From a virus: DNA of 64,000 nt. Made by a program: the position numbers and the translations under genes. The notes beneath the pieces are model-generated. The model worked only from the letters and a program-made list of their open reading frames with translations, was not told the DNA's origin and did no database searches. This document shows positions 18,171 through 25,527 of the stretch, piece by piece (positions within the stretch are counted from its first letter, which is position 1; each line of letters opens with the position of its first letter). The DNA lies in the IMG/VR virus record IMGVR_UViG_3300046507_000667, positions 1 to 64,000 of that record. The stretch is one strand, 5' to 3'.

Positions 18171-18335
18171 TTATTTATCAGAAGATAATTTCTGCCATGA
18201 TGGTGAACCATAATAATGAATGGTAAAATCATCAGACATATGATTCATGAAATGATGTTCTTCTCTGGTACATGTAGTACCATCGGCCCATTCAAAAATA
18301 TCTTCAAGATCTGGTGTTGGTATTGAATTATCCAT
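18171..18335 (-). CDS. small hypothetical protein (54 residues)
   Basis: A complete frame starting MDNSIPTPDLED, rich in His, Asp and aromatic residues (FEWADGTT, EEHHFMNH, IHYYGSPSWQ). Its ATG overlaps the stop codon of the upstream gene (TAATG), and its own stop is followed by a terminator. Both support a real last gene of the operon. No family is recognised. Confidence 0.7.
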   Translation of the reverse strand: MDNSIPTPDLEDIFEWADGTTCTREEHHFMNHMSDDFTIHYYGSPSWQKLSSDK

Positions 18336-18685
18336 TACTGGTTGGTCACATAAAAATCAAATTCTTCCTGTCGAATGACATTGATTTGTGTTACAAATGG
18401 ACCAGCGCCTTCATAAGCATCATTAATACTAGATGCACGAGGCAGATCAATATCAAGCCTTCCTCGGAATGGTTTGATAATCTGAATTGATGCAAGGTTA
18501 TGATACAGATTACGTGGGAAAGCTGTCTTCCAAGCATCAGCAATTTGGAAACGAACTGCGGAACCAGTATGAGCTTGAAGCATTAGCTCAATATTGTATC
18601 GTTGTTCCATAATTAATTCCTGGAATTTACGATAGCCTTCTTCATCAAAAGCTTCTAGCGCCACTTCTTGAACAACGTTTTCCAT
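18335..18685 (-). CDS. hypothetical protein
   Basis: 116 residues starting MENVVQEVALEAFDEE. The N-terminal half is helical and acidic; the C-terminal half is strand-like (IQIIKPFRGRLDIDLP ... FVTQINVIRQEEFDFYV). It is linked to both neighbours by start/stop overlaps, so it belongs to one translationally coupled unit. Function unknown. Confidence 0.7.
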   Translation of the reverse strand: MENVVQEVALEAFDEEGYRKFQELIMEQRYNIELMLQAHTGSAVRFQIADAWKTAFPRNLYHNLASIQIIKPFRGRLDIDLPRASSINDAYEGAGPFVTQINVIRQEEFDFYVTNQ

Positions 18686-18900
18686 TAGTCTTCTACCTTT
18701 ACAAGATTGATTGCTGGAGGCATTTCGATTACTTTCTGCTCACTAAATACTTGATCCATCTTGTTGTGCCAATCCATAGTATCAAATGGATGTACTACAA
18801 CTTCGGAATAATCATTGATATCTTTATTTCCACGGAAATAAAGCTTTCCACAAGGAAATTCAAGAATATCTTTTGGATCTACAGGTCTTACTATGTCCAT
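18685..18900 (-). CDS. small hypothetical protein (71 residues)
   Basis: It starts MDIVRPVDPKDILEFPCG and is strand-rich (GKLYFRG, EVVVHPFDTMDWHNK). The start lies 2 bases after the stop of the HxD...H protein gene, and the end overlaps the next ATG by one base. It is one of a run of tightly packed small accessory genes with no recognisable family. Confidence 0.7.
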   Translation of the reverse strand: MDIVRPVDPKDILEFPCGKLYFRGNKDINDYSEVVVHPFDTMDWHNKMDQVFSEQKVIEMPPAINLVKVED

Positions 18901-18902
18901 TT

Positions 18903-19517
18903 TTAAGCTTCCAATTTAACTCGTTTGTGTCGACCAATACGATCGTATTGAAGCATATAAGGTACCCCGTTCCTATCAAGCTTATACTCTCGATCGGTTT
19001 CTACTCGAATATCATGAAGTGAAAAGCCTTCTATGATATAAGGACGGTTACTTTCTTTTCTTTGATTATCATTTGTAAGCATGAAAAAGGGCAAAACCGC
19101 CTTCTCTTTTTCACGTTGGTTCTCAAAGGAATGTTGAATATGGTCGTCGAAAAGAACTGTATCGAAGCGAGCAATATTATGGTGCATGTATGCACCATCA
19201 TAAATAAACTCACCTTCCGCATTATTCATAAAGAAAGTAAGACCTGTTGTATTAGAAAATTTATCTGTATGAGATCTTACACCATTAGGATGACAGATCA
19301 TAAGATTAAAGAATCCATCTGTCAAACCAAGTCTATCTGGAATCAAAGTTACATCACTTTCAGCAATTTCTTGATTAAGTTGGATGCTGTAATGATGCTT
19401 AATATCCTTATCATCATCCTGATACCACATATTCTGAAATAATGCACCGATATAATTACGGATTTGCATCATTGAAAATACACGGATTTCTGATTTACGG
19501 AAAATAGGATAAGACAT
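18903..19517 (-). CDS. putative Fe(II)/2-oxoglutarate oxygenase-like or cupin-like protein
   Basis: 204 residues starting MSYPIFRKSE. Residues 83-85 are HTD and His129 lies in DDHIQHSFENQR, giving an HxD...H metal-binding pattern about 45 residues apart, with Arg135 shortly after. That is the spacing and order of the double-stranded beta-helix oxygenases. Intervening strands (GLTFFMNNAEGEFIYDG, RFDTVLFDD) fit the fold. If correct, it could hydroxylate a protein or a nucleotide. A non-catalytic cupin is the main alternative. Confidence 0.45.
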   Translation of the reverse strand: MSYPIFRKSEIRVFSMMQIRNYIGALFQNMWYQDDDKDIKHHYSIQLNQEIAESDVTLIPDRLGLTDGFFNLMICHPNGVRSHTDKFSNTTGLTFFMNNAEGEFIYDGAYMHHNIARFDTVLFDDHIQHSFENQREKEKAVLPFFMLTNDNQRKESNRPYIIEGFSLHDIRVETDREYKLDRNGVPYMLQYDRIGRHKRVKLEA

Positions 19518-19550
19518 AGTATAAGATTTATGTAAGTTAGAATAAACTAC

Positions 19551-19748
19551 TTAGTATTGTAGTTCTACATCATCCTCATCTTCCTGAATACGACGGAAGT
19601 CATTAGGAGTAAGATTACGAACGTTACGATTAAAATCTGATTTAGTTTTAGCTTTCGCACCACGGTTCTGTTCTTTTTTAAAGCCCTTCGACAGACGAGC
19701 ATCTTGATCTTGAACGTTCTTATTTGGTGCAATGATTTCTTTAGCCAT
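19551..19748 (-). CDS. small basic/acidic hypothetical protein (65 residues)
   Basis: It starts MAKEIIAPNKNVQDQD. Residues 20-50 are strongly basic (Lys, Arg, Asn) and the C-terminus is acidic (QEDEDDVELQY). The composition suggests a disordered protein that could bind nucleic acid or another protein. It lies in the run of small minus-strand genes. No family is recognised. Confidence 0.65.
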   Translation of the reverse strand: MAKEIIAPNKNVQDQDARLSKGFKKEQNRGAKAKTKSDFNRNVRNLTPNDFRRIQEDEDDVELQY

Positions 19749-19811
19749 TTCAGTATTACAGTAAATTTTTTATGAAGTTTTATGGAAAAATGTTTACTAC
19801 TAAATCAGTTG

Positions 19812-20042
19812 TTATTCTGGATCTACTACAGAGAATTCAATTTCATCATGCTTAATCAGAATCTGATTAGCAGGGAAAAGCTGTTGAAGAGTACTATACA
19901 AATGCGTAAAAGCAAGACTATCTTTATTAGTAGCCATCTTAGTATACTGTTCTTTTGGAACAGATACTACAAGAACTTGACCCGGTTCAAGTTTAATCTT
20001 TGAAACTTCTACTTCAATCACTTTAAGCTGTGCTTCAGTCAT
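19812..20042 (-). CDS. small hypothetical protein (76 residues)
   Basis: It starts MTEAQLKVIEVEVSKIKLEPGQVLVVSVPKE in outline: a strand-rich N-terminal half (KVIEVEVSKI, GQVLVVSVP) then helix and strand. It overlaps the end of the upstream gene by 8 bases. Lone small gene products of this kind are common in phage accessory regions. Function unknown. Confidence 0.65.
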   Translation of the reverse strand: MTEAQLKVIEVEVSKIKLEPGQVLVVSVPKEQYTKMATNKDSLAFTHLYSTLQQLFPANQILIKHDEIEFSVVDPE

Positions 20043-20403
20043 TTGATGATCCTTTACCTAAACCTAAACCAATACGATCAAATCTTTCTTGCAAACGTTC
20101 ATCACGTTCTTTCTTTGTAGCACGCCAGTATTCATGATTAAATAGTGCGGTAGCTGTTTGGCTTACTTCACTTTGGCTAACTGAAGTCTTATTCACTGCA
20201 TCAAGTGCAACAATAGCATCATCTGGATCATTAAATTCAATAACTTCAGTAGTCAGTGCTACTGCTGGATGATTTACTGTTTTTTCATTACCACTCCAAT
20301 AAGATTGAGTAAATCCTCTTATTGATGTAGTGACAAGAATTCTAAAACGATTCCCATTAATATGGGTAGTTTTATTAGTCGCAGTTATTTGCTGATATTC
20401 CAT
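20035..20403 (-). CDS. hypothetical protein
   Basis: 122 residues starting MEYQQITATN; the ATG is preferred to an upstream TTG because GAAGG lies 6 bases before it. The N-terminal half is strand-like (GNRFRILVTTSI) and the C-terminal half is helical and charged (ATKKERDERLQERFDRI), ending in a Gly/Ser tail. Coupled to the genes on both sides. No family is recognised. Confidence 0.65.
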   Translation of the reverse strand: MEYQQITATNKTTHINGNRFRILVTTSIRGFTQSYWSGNEKTVNHPAVALTTEVIEFNDPDDAIVALDAVNKTSVSQSEVSQTATALFNHEYWRATKKERDERLQERFDRIGLGLGKGSSND

Positions 20404-20405
20404 AA

Positions 20406-20618
20406 TCAACCTTCTATATGAATATGATTGTGTGACTCATTGAAATTAGCTTGCAAAATATTGAAAAGATCAATTAATCCTTTATTTTGCTTATAAAATT
20501 CAGATTCATGAAGCTTCATTGAACCACCAGCTAAACGAAGAATACCATTAGTAATCTCCATTGCTGCTTTTCGATCAATATCAAGCTTAATCTTTTCAGT
20601 TGTGCTTTTGATGGCCAT
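20406..20618 (-). CDS. small hypothetical protein (70 residues)
   Basis: It starts MAIKSTTEKIKLDIDRKAAM and ends in the His-rich NFNESHNHIHIEG. It is mostly helical. It overlaps the upstream zinc-ribbon-like gene by 23 bases and ends 2 bases before the next start. Function unknown. Confidence 0.65.
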   Translation of the reverse strand: MAIKSTTEKIKLDIDRKAAMEITNGILRLAGGSMKLHESEFYKQNKGLIDLFNILQANFNESHNHIHIEG

Positions 20619-20799
20619 TTTTCTTATTCAAATTAATACGGCATAGATATGAATCATGGATTCTAACACCTTTAGAATCTATAAATACTTTAGATTCTGG
20701 AGTGATTTTTCCATAACATACTGGACATCTAACTTCCATCTCTTCTTTCTTAAGAAAAGATTTTTTACTAAAGTATTTTATAAGATTCTTAATCATCAT
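20596..20799 (-). CDS. small CxxC protein with hydrophobic N-terminus (67 residues)
   Basis: It starts MMIKNLIKYFSKK; this ATG is chosen because it overlaps the stop of the upstream gene (AATGATGATTAA), a typical coupled start. A CPVC motif at about residues 25-28 and a later Cys (DSYLCRI) suggest a partial zinc-ribbon or redox pair. The rest is basic. No family is recognised. Confidence 0.6.
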   Translation of the reverse strand: MMIKNLIKYFSKKSFLKKEEMEVRCPVCYGKITPESKVFIDSKGVRIHDSYLCRINLNKKNGHQKHN

Positions 20800-21016
20800 T
20801 AATATCAGTACAAGTATACTTTTTATTCTTGTTAGAATCAATCTTCATAGCTTTTACTTTAAGTCTTTCACAAAAAGCTAGAGTTCGAGTATCTACGATT
20901 TCTACAAGCTCACCATGAGTATCTTGTACAAAAAGAAACCCATGTTCACTGATTAAATTGGCATGGGCAAGTACGGAATAACAGAAAACCCAAATACCAA
21001 AGAGAATCTTATTCAT
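20789..21016 (-). CDS. small secreted hypothetical protein (75 residues)
   Basis: It starts MNKILFGIWVFCYSVLAHA, a typical signal peptide with likely cleavage after AHA. The mature part contains two further cysteines and a basic C-terminal half (KVKAMKIDSNKNKK). The ATG overlaps the stop of the upstream membrane protein gene. A periplasmic location is expected. The function is unknown; small exported phage proteins can act in lysis inhibition or superinfection exclusion. Confidence 0.65.
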   Translation of the reverse strand: MNKILFGIWVFCYSVLAHANLISEHGFLFVQDTHGELVEIVDTRTLAFCERLKVKAMKIDSNKNKKYTCTDINDD

Positions 21017-21293
21017 CTTCGCAAAACATTCCATCAAATCCAACGAGGAAAATTAACCAAGTGAAGTTCCAAAATCTTCTTTCAAAGATATTGCGTTTTG
21101 CCATAACTGCACTTGGAATCATATCGAATACAACTACTAATGGAAAATATAGACACCAAAGAGGGCATCTAATAAGATCAGTTTTAATACGAATAATTCG
21201 CTGACCTACAAAATTTCCATGAGTAGATAGGATAATCAATCCGAGGATGATCCATCCATAGTATCGTCCAAAGAAGTCATAATATCCTGACAT
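21009..21293 (-). CDS. small membrane protein overlapping its upstream gene
   Basis: 94 residues starting MSGYYDFFGRYYG. Three hydrophobic segments are visible (GWIILGLIIL; CLYFPLVVVFDMI; FTWLIFLVGFDGMF). A strong AAGGAG ribosome-binding site lies 5 bases before the ATG, inside the 3' end of the upstream gene. The 58-base overlap in different frames therefore looks genuine. It is probably an inner-membrane protein of unknown role. Confidence 0.65.
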   Translation of the reverse strand: MSGYYDFFGRYYGWIILGLIILSTHGNFVGQRIIRIKTDLIRCPLWCLYFPLVVVFDMIPSAVMAKRNIFERRFWNFTWLIFLVGFDGMFCEDE

Positions 21294-21712
21294 ACAATCT
21301 CCTTGACAATGTCCTTAATAACTTCTTGATGAATAGCTAGCATAGTGGTAATAAGACCTTTAGTCATCTTCTTACCATTGCCGAAGTATTCAGCATAATA
21401 TCCATTCATCCATTTGAGGCATTTATCGATAGCATCAAAGTTATGAATTAGATACAGATTAAATTCTGGATAACGATCAATATATTTATTAGCCAATTCC
21501 AAAGTTTCTTCTTCTGGAAGTGGGTCTCCGCCTTCTGCAATGAAGAGAAGGATAAGTTTGTGAAGCTCAGATACATCTTTACGCTTCTTAATCAAGTCCA
21601 TTTTACATACTTGCGCATAGTGTTCACCTGCAGCAAAGATCTGATCAATCTGCTTTTCCATCAAAGTCGGATCTTGACTAACTGAAGCGAGTGCATTTTC
21701 GTAGAGCAACAT
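21236..21712 (-). CDS. hypothetical helical protein
   Basis: 158 residues starting MLLYENALASVSQD. It is almost all helix with a C-terminal acidic/Ser tail (SLDDTMDGSSSD). The last 58 bases also encode the start of the next gene. No motif is recognised. Confidence 0.7.
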   Translation of the reverse strand: MLLYENALASVSQDPTLMEKQIDQIFAAGEHYAQVCKMDLIKKRKDVSELHKLILLFIAEGGDPLPEEETLELANKYIDRYPEFNLYLIHNFDAIDKCLKWMNGYYAEYFGNGKKMTKGLITTMLAIHQEVIKDIVKEIVCQDIMTSLDDTMDGSSSD

Positions 21713-21746
21713 GGTAGGTCTTAGTAGAGTTATTAATTAAGGGATA

Positions 21747-22004
21747 TTACAAAATATTCAATGGAAAATACTTACGTTCATTTTCCTTTTGGCGTGCTGC
21801 TTTAACACGAGCTACTGCTTCTTCTGCATCATCCTTATGGATATCCCATACCAAAGGATCTGGATGAAGACGATTGAATCGAATTCCATCTCCACAGAAC
21901 TTATAATCACCGTCAAACTGTTTGTCAAAATACTTATAACCAACAGAGTGAGTTAAACCTGCCGAACGAGCTAAAAGATTAGCTAGGTTGATATAGTCTG
22001 ACAT
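21747..22004 (-). CDS. small hypothetical protein (85 residues)
   Basis: It starts MSDYINLANLLARSAG. The centre is aromatic and Asp/Gly-rich (KYFDKQFDGDYKFCGDGIRF) and the C-terminus is a charged helix. It follows a 55-residue membrane protein gene and is the second gene of the unit driven by the promoter motif at 22206. No family is recognised. Confidence 0.7.
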   Translation of the reverse strand: MSDYINLANLLARSAGLTHSVGYKYFDKQFDGDYKFCGDGIRFNRLHPDPLVWDIHKDDAEEAVARVKAARQKENERKYFPLNIL

Positions 22005-22007
22005 GGT

Positions 22008-22175
22008 TTAAATAAGATGGAAATGAATATGTACAATACGAAACATGATACCGATCATCAGAAACCAACCAATGAATCTCCATTGTTTAGGAAATTTATT
22101 GTCGCTACCTCCCATATTCAAAGTAAGAATACAGAAAATAATAAGGCACATAACGAGGATAAGAGTATTGGTCAT
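22008..22175 (-). CDS. small two-helix membrane protein (55 residues)
   Basis: A complete frame starting MTNTLILVMCLIIFCIL and ending HIHFHLI. Two transmembrane helices are separated by a short polar loop (NMGGSDNKFPKQWR). A promoter motif lies 31 bases upstream and the next gene starts 3 bases after its stop. This is a better explanation of the stretch than the plus-strand frame at 22017-22211. It could be an inner-membrane accessory protein; function unknown. Confidence 0.65.
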   Translation of the reverse strand: MTNTLILVMCLIIFCILTLNMGGSDNKFPKQWRFIGWFLMIGIMFRIVHIHFHLI

Positions 22176-22205
22176 GATAACTTAGAAGAGTTATTTAAGG
22201 TACTT

Positions 22206-22223
22206 CAATAATATAATATATTT
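22206..22223 (-). promoter_or_regulatory. phage promoter motif AAATATATTAT-N5-TG
   Basis: The minus strand reads AAATATATTATATTATTG, an exact consensus match. It is directly upstream of the small membrane protein gene and downstream of a terminator, as expected for the head of the 22-18 kb unit. Confidence 0.75.
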
Positions 22224-22249
22224 ATAAAAAGACAATTGATTTTAGATAT

Positions 22250-22276
22250 CCCTATACTCCTTATGAGAGTATAGGG
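22250..22276. terminator. intrinsic terminator
   Basis: CCCTATACTC (22250-22259) pairs with GAGTATAGGG (22267-22276). It ends the unit 24.6-22.3 kb and is followed on the same strand by a new promoter motif. Confidence 0.8.
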
Positions 22277-22282
22277 AATCTT

Positions 22283-22447
22283 TTAAATAGAATAAGTTCG
22301 TTCTAGCATTTCATTCGTCACACGAGAATCCCATGCTTTCTGTTCATATTCTTTTTCTCTTTCATTAAGCCTATTTACAAAAGCTTCAACTTGTGCTTCA
22401 GTAGGTTGAAAATTCTTTGCAGCTTCAATGAGTTCACGGACATTCAT
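22283..22447 (-). CDS. small helical hypothetical protein (54 residues)
   Basis: A complete frame starting MNVRELIEAAKNFQPTEAQ, charged and helical throughout (VNRLNEREKEYEQKAWD). Its ATG overlaps the TGA of the upstream Gp49/66-like gene, and a terminator follows its stop, both supporting a real gene. No family is recognised. Confidence 0.7.
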   Translation of the reverse strand: MNVRELIEAAKNFQPTEAQVEAFVNRLNEREKEYEQKAWDSRVTNEMLERTYSI

Positions 22448-23118
22448 GTATTCTCAGTATCCATTGTTGGATTGAGGCCTGCCATTGCTAATGCAGTTGG
22501 ATCAAAATGATGCTGTTGATCAGCTACAGAGGCATATCGACTAGCACTATGATCAGTACCGGGATCGCTAAAAGAATGCGAATGTACTAGCTCTCTATTT
22601 GGGTCATAAAGAGAATTACTATGACCTGGATCAATTAGATTATGGTGATGAATAAAACCACCATCAGCTAGCATACCCATACCAGCTTCATCTACAGGAT
22701 GTTTAAGATGTTCAGCCATAGTATGTACTTTCTTATTACTATAAGTAATTTCAGAAAGTCGAACACGGCTTAATTCTGCTACACGGCGTGCTTCAGCTTC
22801 AGTCTTCTGGATCTCTTGCCAACGACGTTCAGCAAGTAAATAGCCTTCGAAAGCCCAGATTTTATCAAATGCTTTGCGATATGCCCATTCATTACCAATG
22901 ATAGGATTAAAGTTTGCTGGATCTACGCAAGCTGAAATACCTTCAAAAGTAAAGCCATTTTCCATTGTGATAATACAAATTGTCATTGTAGTATCAGGTG
23001 GATTAAAATAATCGATCTTTTGGATACGATCCTTAATAGAATCTTCTGTTACACGAGGTGCAGGTGATGCATCGGTTAATTCTTGTAGATCATTGTCACT
23101 CATTAATTGGGACATCAT
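22444..23118 (-). CDS. N4 Gp49/Sf6 gene 66-like protein
   Basis: 224 residues starting MMSQLMSDND with a TAGGTGAA ribosome-binding site. Residues 40-100 (TICIITMENGFTFEGISAC, DPANFNPIIG, YRKAFDKIWAFEGYLLAER) match the phage N4 Gp49/Sf6 gene 66 family, whose function is not established. In that family the domain usually makes up most of the protein. Here it is followed by about 115 residues, first helical then His/Asp-rich (IHHHNLIDPGHSN, HSHSFSDPGTDHSAS). The His-rich tail could bind metal. Confidence 0.7.
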   Translation of the reverse strand: MMSQLMSDNDLQELTDASPAPRVTEDSIKDRIQKIDYFNPPDTTMTICIITMENGFTFEGISACVDPANFNPIIGNEWAYRKAFDKIWAFEGYLLAERRWQEIQKTEAEARRVAELSRVRLSEITYSNKKVHTMAEHLKHPVDEAGMGMLADGGFIHHHNLIDPGHSNSLYDPNRELVHSHSFSDPGTDHSASRYASVADQQHHFDPTALAMAGLNPTMDTENT

Positions 23119-23186
23119 TTCACCTAAGAAGTTAGTTGTTTGTGTTACTGCTAACTATGGGTTACTTTAGATGTCCCTTTGGCAAA

Positions 23187-23564
23187 TTACAAGTCAGTGA
23201 TACCTAAAAGAGACTTTAATGTATTCATCTCAACTTGCATATCTTCTCGCAATTCTGAAATGCATTTATTTTCAAAGAAACCTGTGCAAATAGCATCTAG
23301 TCTTTTAACTGATTCAATTACCGGACTATTATATCGACCTAGATTTTTAATCTTCTCAAAAGTTTCAGCATTCCATCCATTATCTGGCAATGACGGAGGT
23401 TCTTTAGGAAGAGGCTCAATCCTATCATCCTTATTCTTAATTACAATAACATCATTCAGACTAAGGCTTTCTCTAGTAATGATACCAATCTTTTTATTAC
23501 CGGGTTTTTTACCACCGGGTTTGGGAGATCCTGGACCTCCAAGGCGTTTACCGTAAATACTCAT
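23187..23564 (-). CDS. hypothetical protein with Gly/Pro/Lys-rich N-terminus
   Basis: 125 residues starting MSIYGKRLGGPGSPKPGG; the start is chosen for the AAGGA site just upstream and avoids overlap with the preceding gene. The first 30 residues are a Gly-Pro-Lys-rich disordered segment and the rest is helical with two cysteines. A 10-base A-run lies before the ribosome-binding site. No family is recognised. Confidence 0.65.
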   Translation of the reverse strand: MSIYGKRLGGPGSPKPGGKKPGNKKIGIITRESLSLNDVIVIKNKDDRIEPLPKEPPSLPDNGWNAETFEKIKNLGRYNSPVIESVKRLDAICTGFFENKCISELREDMQVEMNTLKSLLGITDL

Positions 23565-23589
23565 TATATAATCCTTTTTTTTTAAATGA

Positions 23590-24609
23590 TCAAACAAACC
23601 GTTTCCAAGGAAGTCCTGATCCGAGGGCATTAGATGTAAATTTTCGAGTATATTCGTAAGTAATTCCGTCGTTCTTAAATTCCAAGCTCATCTTATCAAA
23701 TTCTTCACAATACTTTTCCCAAATACCACGGCTTTGATGTGGCTTACCCCAATTAGAGTCAGCTACTACACCATGATCTTCTAGGATATTTTGTGCATGA
23801 ATCTTCCACCTTTCCCATTGCTTCCATTCTTCACCAGTCTGAAAGAACCAGCAAGCAGGATTTTGAGCAGTTTTAATGAAACCTGCAATGAGACTTACTG
23901 TTTCCAATAGTTCTCGAATAGTCAATAGATCATCTACTCGATTATCGGTAATATTGATTGAAAGAGTACGAAGTTCACAAGCTACAACAGTACTACCTTC
24001 TAATTCTCTAGCAGCTTTAACGAATACTCCACCACGACCTTTCTTACCAAAGCTTCCACTTAGATGTGGATTATTAAGGTTATTGAGGCAAGTGTAAATT
24101 CGATTCTTATTACCCCAAAGCATCTCTAGAAGCAATAGCATATAGTAAACATCTTCAGATTCTTGTACATCACCTAAAGTAAGATGTAAACTGTGCTCGC
24201 CTTTTGGAAGAAGATCAATATGACGTAAAAGATTAATTTGATCTAAAAGAATATACACATCATTTACTGGAAGAAATGCAAACTCCCAATACCCATCTTG
24301 ACCTTTAGGAAGACCCATCTTTTGAGTTTTAAGAAGGGTTGGAAGAAGGTATTTATCTTCTTCAATAGCAATTTCTTTGGAAATACGACCTTTAGTATCA
24401 AAGTCTCCATTCTTATACTCTCCAGTTGCAATATATTTCTTATAAAATTCTGGAAAGTAACTACTAAAGTTAACTTCAATTTCTGCACCAATACTTGCAA
24501 CACCACGCCAATTTTTACGTTCAGAAAGACTACCAGCATTCGGAGCCAATTCAAAAAGACGATTCAAGAGATATTTAGCTTTCTTATCAAATTCAGTATA
24601 ATTATTCAT
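23590..24609 (-). CDS. putative amidoligase-like protein
   Basis: 339 residues starting MNNYTEFDKKAK (an upstream TTG is less likely). Three spaced motifs, IGAEIEVNFSS, DGYWEFAFLPVN and GEHSLHLTLGD, resemble the G-x-E-x-E, D-G-x-x-E and H-x-H blocks of the amidoligase family (COOH-NH2 ligases with a glutamine-synthetase-like fold). In that family they bind metal and ATP. If correct, it would ligate an amine to a carboxylate on a small molecule or protein. The C-terminal third (WFFQTGEEWKQWERW) is not recognised. The assignment is by eye. Confidence 0.4.
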   Translation of the reverse strand: MNNYTEFDKKAKYLLNRLFELAPNAGSLSERKNWRGVASIGAEIEVNFSSYFPEFYKKYIATGEYKNGDFDTKGRISKEIAIEEDKYLLPTLLKTQKMGLPKGQDGYWEFAFLPVNDVYILLDQINLLRHIDLLPKGEHSLHLTLGDVQESEDVYYMLLLLEMLWGNKNRIYTCLNNLNNPHLSGSFGKKGRGGVFVKAARELEGSTVVACELRTLSINITDNRVDDLLTIRELLETVSLIAGFIKTAQNPACWFFQTGEEWKQWERWKIHAQNILEDHGVVADSNWGKPHQSRGIWEKYCEEFDKMSLEFKNDGITYEYTRKFTSNALGSGLPWKRFV

Positions 24610-24642
24610 TGTGCTATGCAAAAAGAAATTAGAAGAATTATT

Positions 24643-24675
24643 TATAGGGAATAGCCTCTTCGACTATTCCCTATA
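24643..24675. terminator. intrinsic terminator
   Basis: TATAGGGAATAG (24643-24654) pairs perfectly with CTATTCCCTATA (24664-24675) around a 9-base loop. It separates the 24682 gene from the amidoligase-like gene. Confidence 0.8.
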
Positions 24676-24681
24676 TTTTAC

Positions 24682-24981
24682 TTAAGCGGCAATTGCTTGT
24701 TCCATATTCATTGCAGCTTTAGCAATTTCAATTACTCGATCAATCATCACTCGCTGGTTGTAATTTACGATTCCAACAACAACTGGTTCTGAAGTCTTAC
24801 CATGATGAGTTTCTTCTTCAGCTTTATACCAGAAAGTGCCAGTAGGCTGAATATCTTTAAAATAAAATACTTGAATTTCACCTTTGAACCCACGGGTATG
24901 ACTATCGATACGAATAGCTTCATTATTCTTATTAAAATAAACGCCTTTAAATGCCACAATTGCATCAGATTTCTTAATCAT
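24682..24981 (-). CDS. hypothetical protein, paralogue of the 25296 product
   Basis: 99 residues starting MIKKSDAIVAFKG; the ATG overlaps the stop of the upstream small membrane gene. The pattern KGVYFNKNNEAIRI followed by EIQVFYFKDI and FWYKAEEE recurs in the product of 25296-25523 as EGIRFNDKGEVVRI, EVTFYYKPVD and WYIGMEKI. The two are likely duplicates two genes apart. Strand-rich small domain; function unknown. Confidence 0.7.
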   Translation of the reverse strand: MIKKSDAIVAFKGVYFNKNNEAIRIDSHTRGFKGEIQVFYFKDIQPTGTFWYKAEEETHHGKTSEPVVVGIVNYNQRVMIDRVIEIAKAAMNMEQAIAA

Positions 24982-25105
24982 TTTGATACTCTTTCTCGTT
25001 TTTAAGAATAGTGTCCCAATCAGGTTCGGTAGTGAACCATTCATACAGCATCCATCCTAATCCAGCTAGAATTAGGATTGCTACAATACTCCAATGATTT
25101 ATCAT
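24974..25105 (-). CDS. small single-pass membrane protein (43 residues)
   Basis: A complete frame starting MINHWSIVAILILAGLGWML followed by YEWFTTEPDWDTILKN and a short acidic/basic tail. One transmembrane helix at residues 6-21. The ATG overlaps the stop of the lipoprotein gene and its own stop overlaps the next ATG, so it is embedded in a coupled operon. Function unknown. Confidence 0.7.
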   Translation of the reverse strand: MINHWSIVAILILAGLGWMLYEWFTTEPDWDTILKNEKEYQND

Positions 25106-25299
25106 TGTTGAATAGGTTGTGTCATGCCAGTTGATGCTTTTGGAATAGGTTGCTGCTTAGGTACAATCATTAAACCACCAGTAGTAGCTCGTACATCTGG
25201 CTGATCTAGATTTGTAGGGTTTTTATTATCATTAGGATCACTACCACCACAAGCAGTCAGTACAATACCAAAGACAATTAGAGATAATGCAGTTTTCAT
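25102..25299 (-). CDS. small lipoprotein (65 residues)
   Basis: MKTALSLIVFGIVLTACGG is a lipoprotein signal with lipobox LTAC and Cys17. The mature part is short, polar and Pro/Asn/Gln-rich. It is in an operon with membrane proteins, but away from the lysis genes, so it is less likely to be the spanin. Small outer-membrane phage lipoproteins can act in superinfection exclusion; this is conjecture. Confidence 0.7.
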   Translation of the reverse strand: MKTALSLIVFGIVLTACGGSDPNDNKNPTNLDQPDVRATTGGLMIVPKQQPIPKASTGMTQPIQQ

Positions 25300-25523
25300 T
25301 TTTGTGATATTGATAAAATATGGTCAATCTTTCCTTTATCTAGGAAGGATACAGGACCAAATTTAAACATTTTTGTTTCAGAACCATTATAAATCTTTTC
25401 CATACCAATATACCAATCGATTGAATCTACTGGCTTATAGTAAAAAGTTACTTCAGTATCTGTACGAAATTTTTCAATCCGAACTACTTCACCTTTATCA
25501 TTAAAGCGAATTCCTTCGGACAT
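25296..25523 (-). CDS. small hypothetical protein, paralogue of the 24682 product
   Basis: 75 residues starting MSEGIRFNDKGEVVRI. Strand-rich, with the same arrangement of motifs as the 24682-24981 product. It ends with a start/stop overlap with the lipoprotein gene. Function unknown. Confidence 0.7.
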   Translation of the reverse strand: MSEGIRFNDKGEVVRIEKFRTDTEVTFYYKPVDSIDWYIGMEKIYNGSETKMFKFGPVSFLDKGKIDHILSISQK

Positions 25524-25527
25524 TTGA

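Noticed and set aside
19062-19442. Plus-strand frame of 126 codons
   Set aside because: It is fully antisense to the HxD...H protein gene, which has a clear domain pattern and operon overlaps.
22017-22211. Plus-strand coding frame of 64 codons
   Set aside because: It is opposite a membrane protein frame that has a promoter motif and operon context; the plus frame has low-complexity polar sequence and no ribosome-binding site.
23876-24654. Plus-strand frames opposite the amidoligase-like gene
   Set aside because: Low-complexity translations that mirror the minus-strand gene; no ribosome-binding sites.
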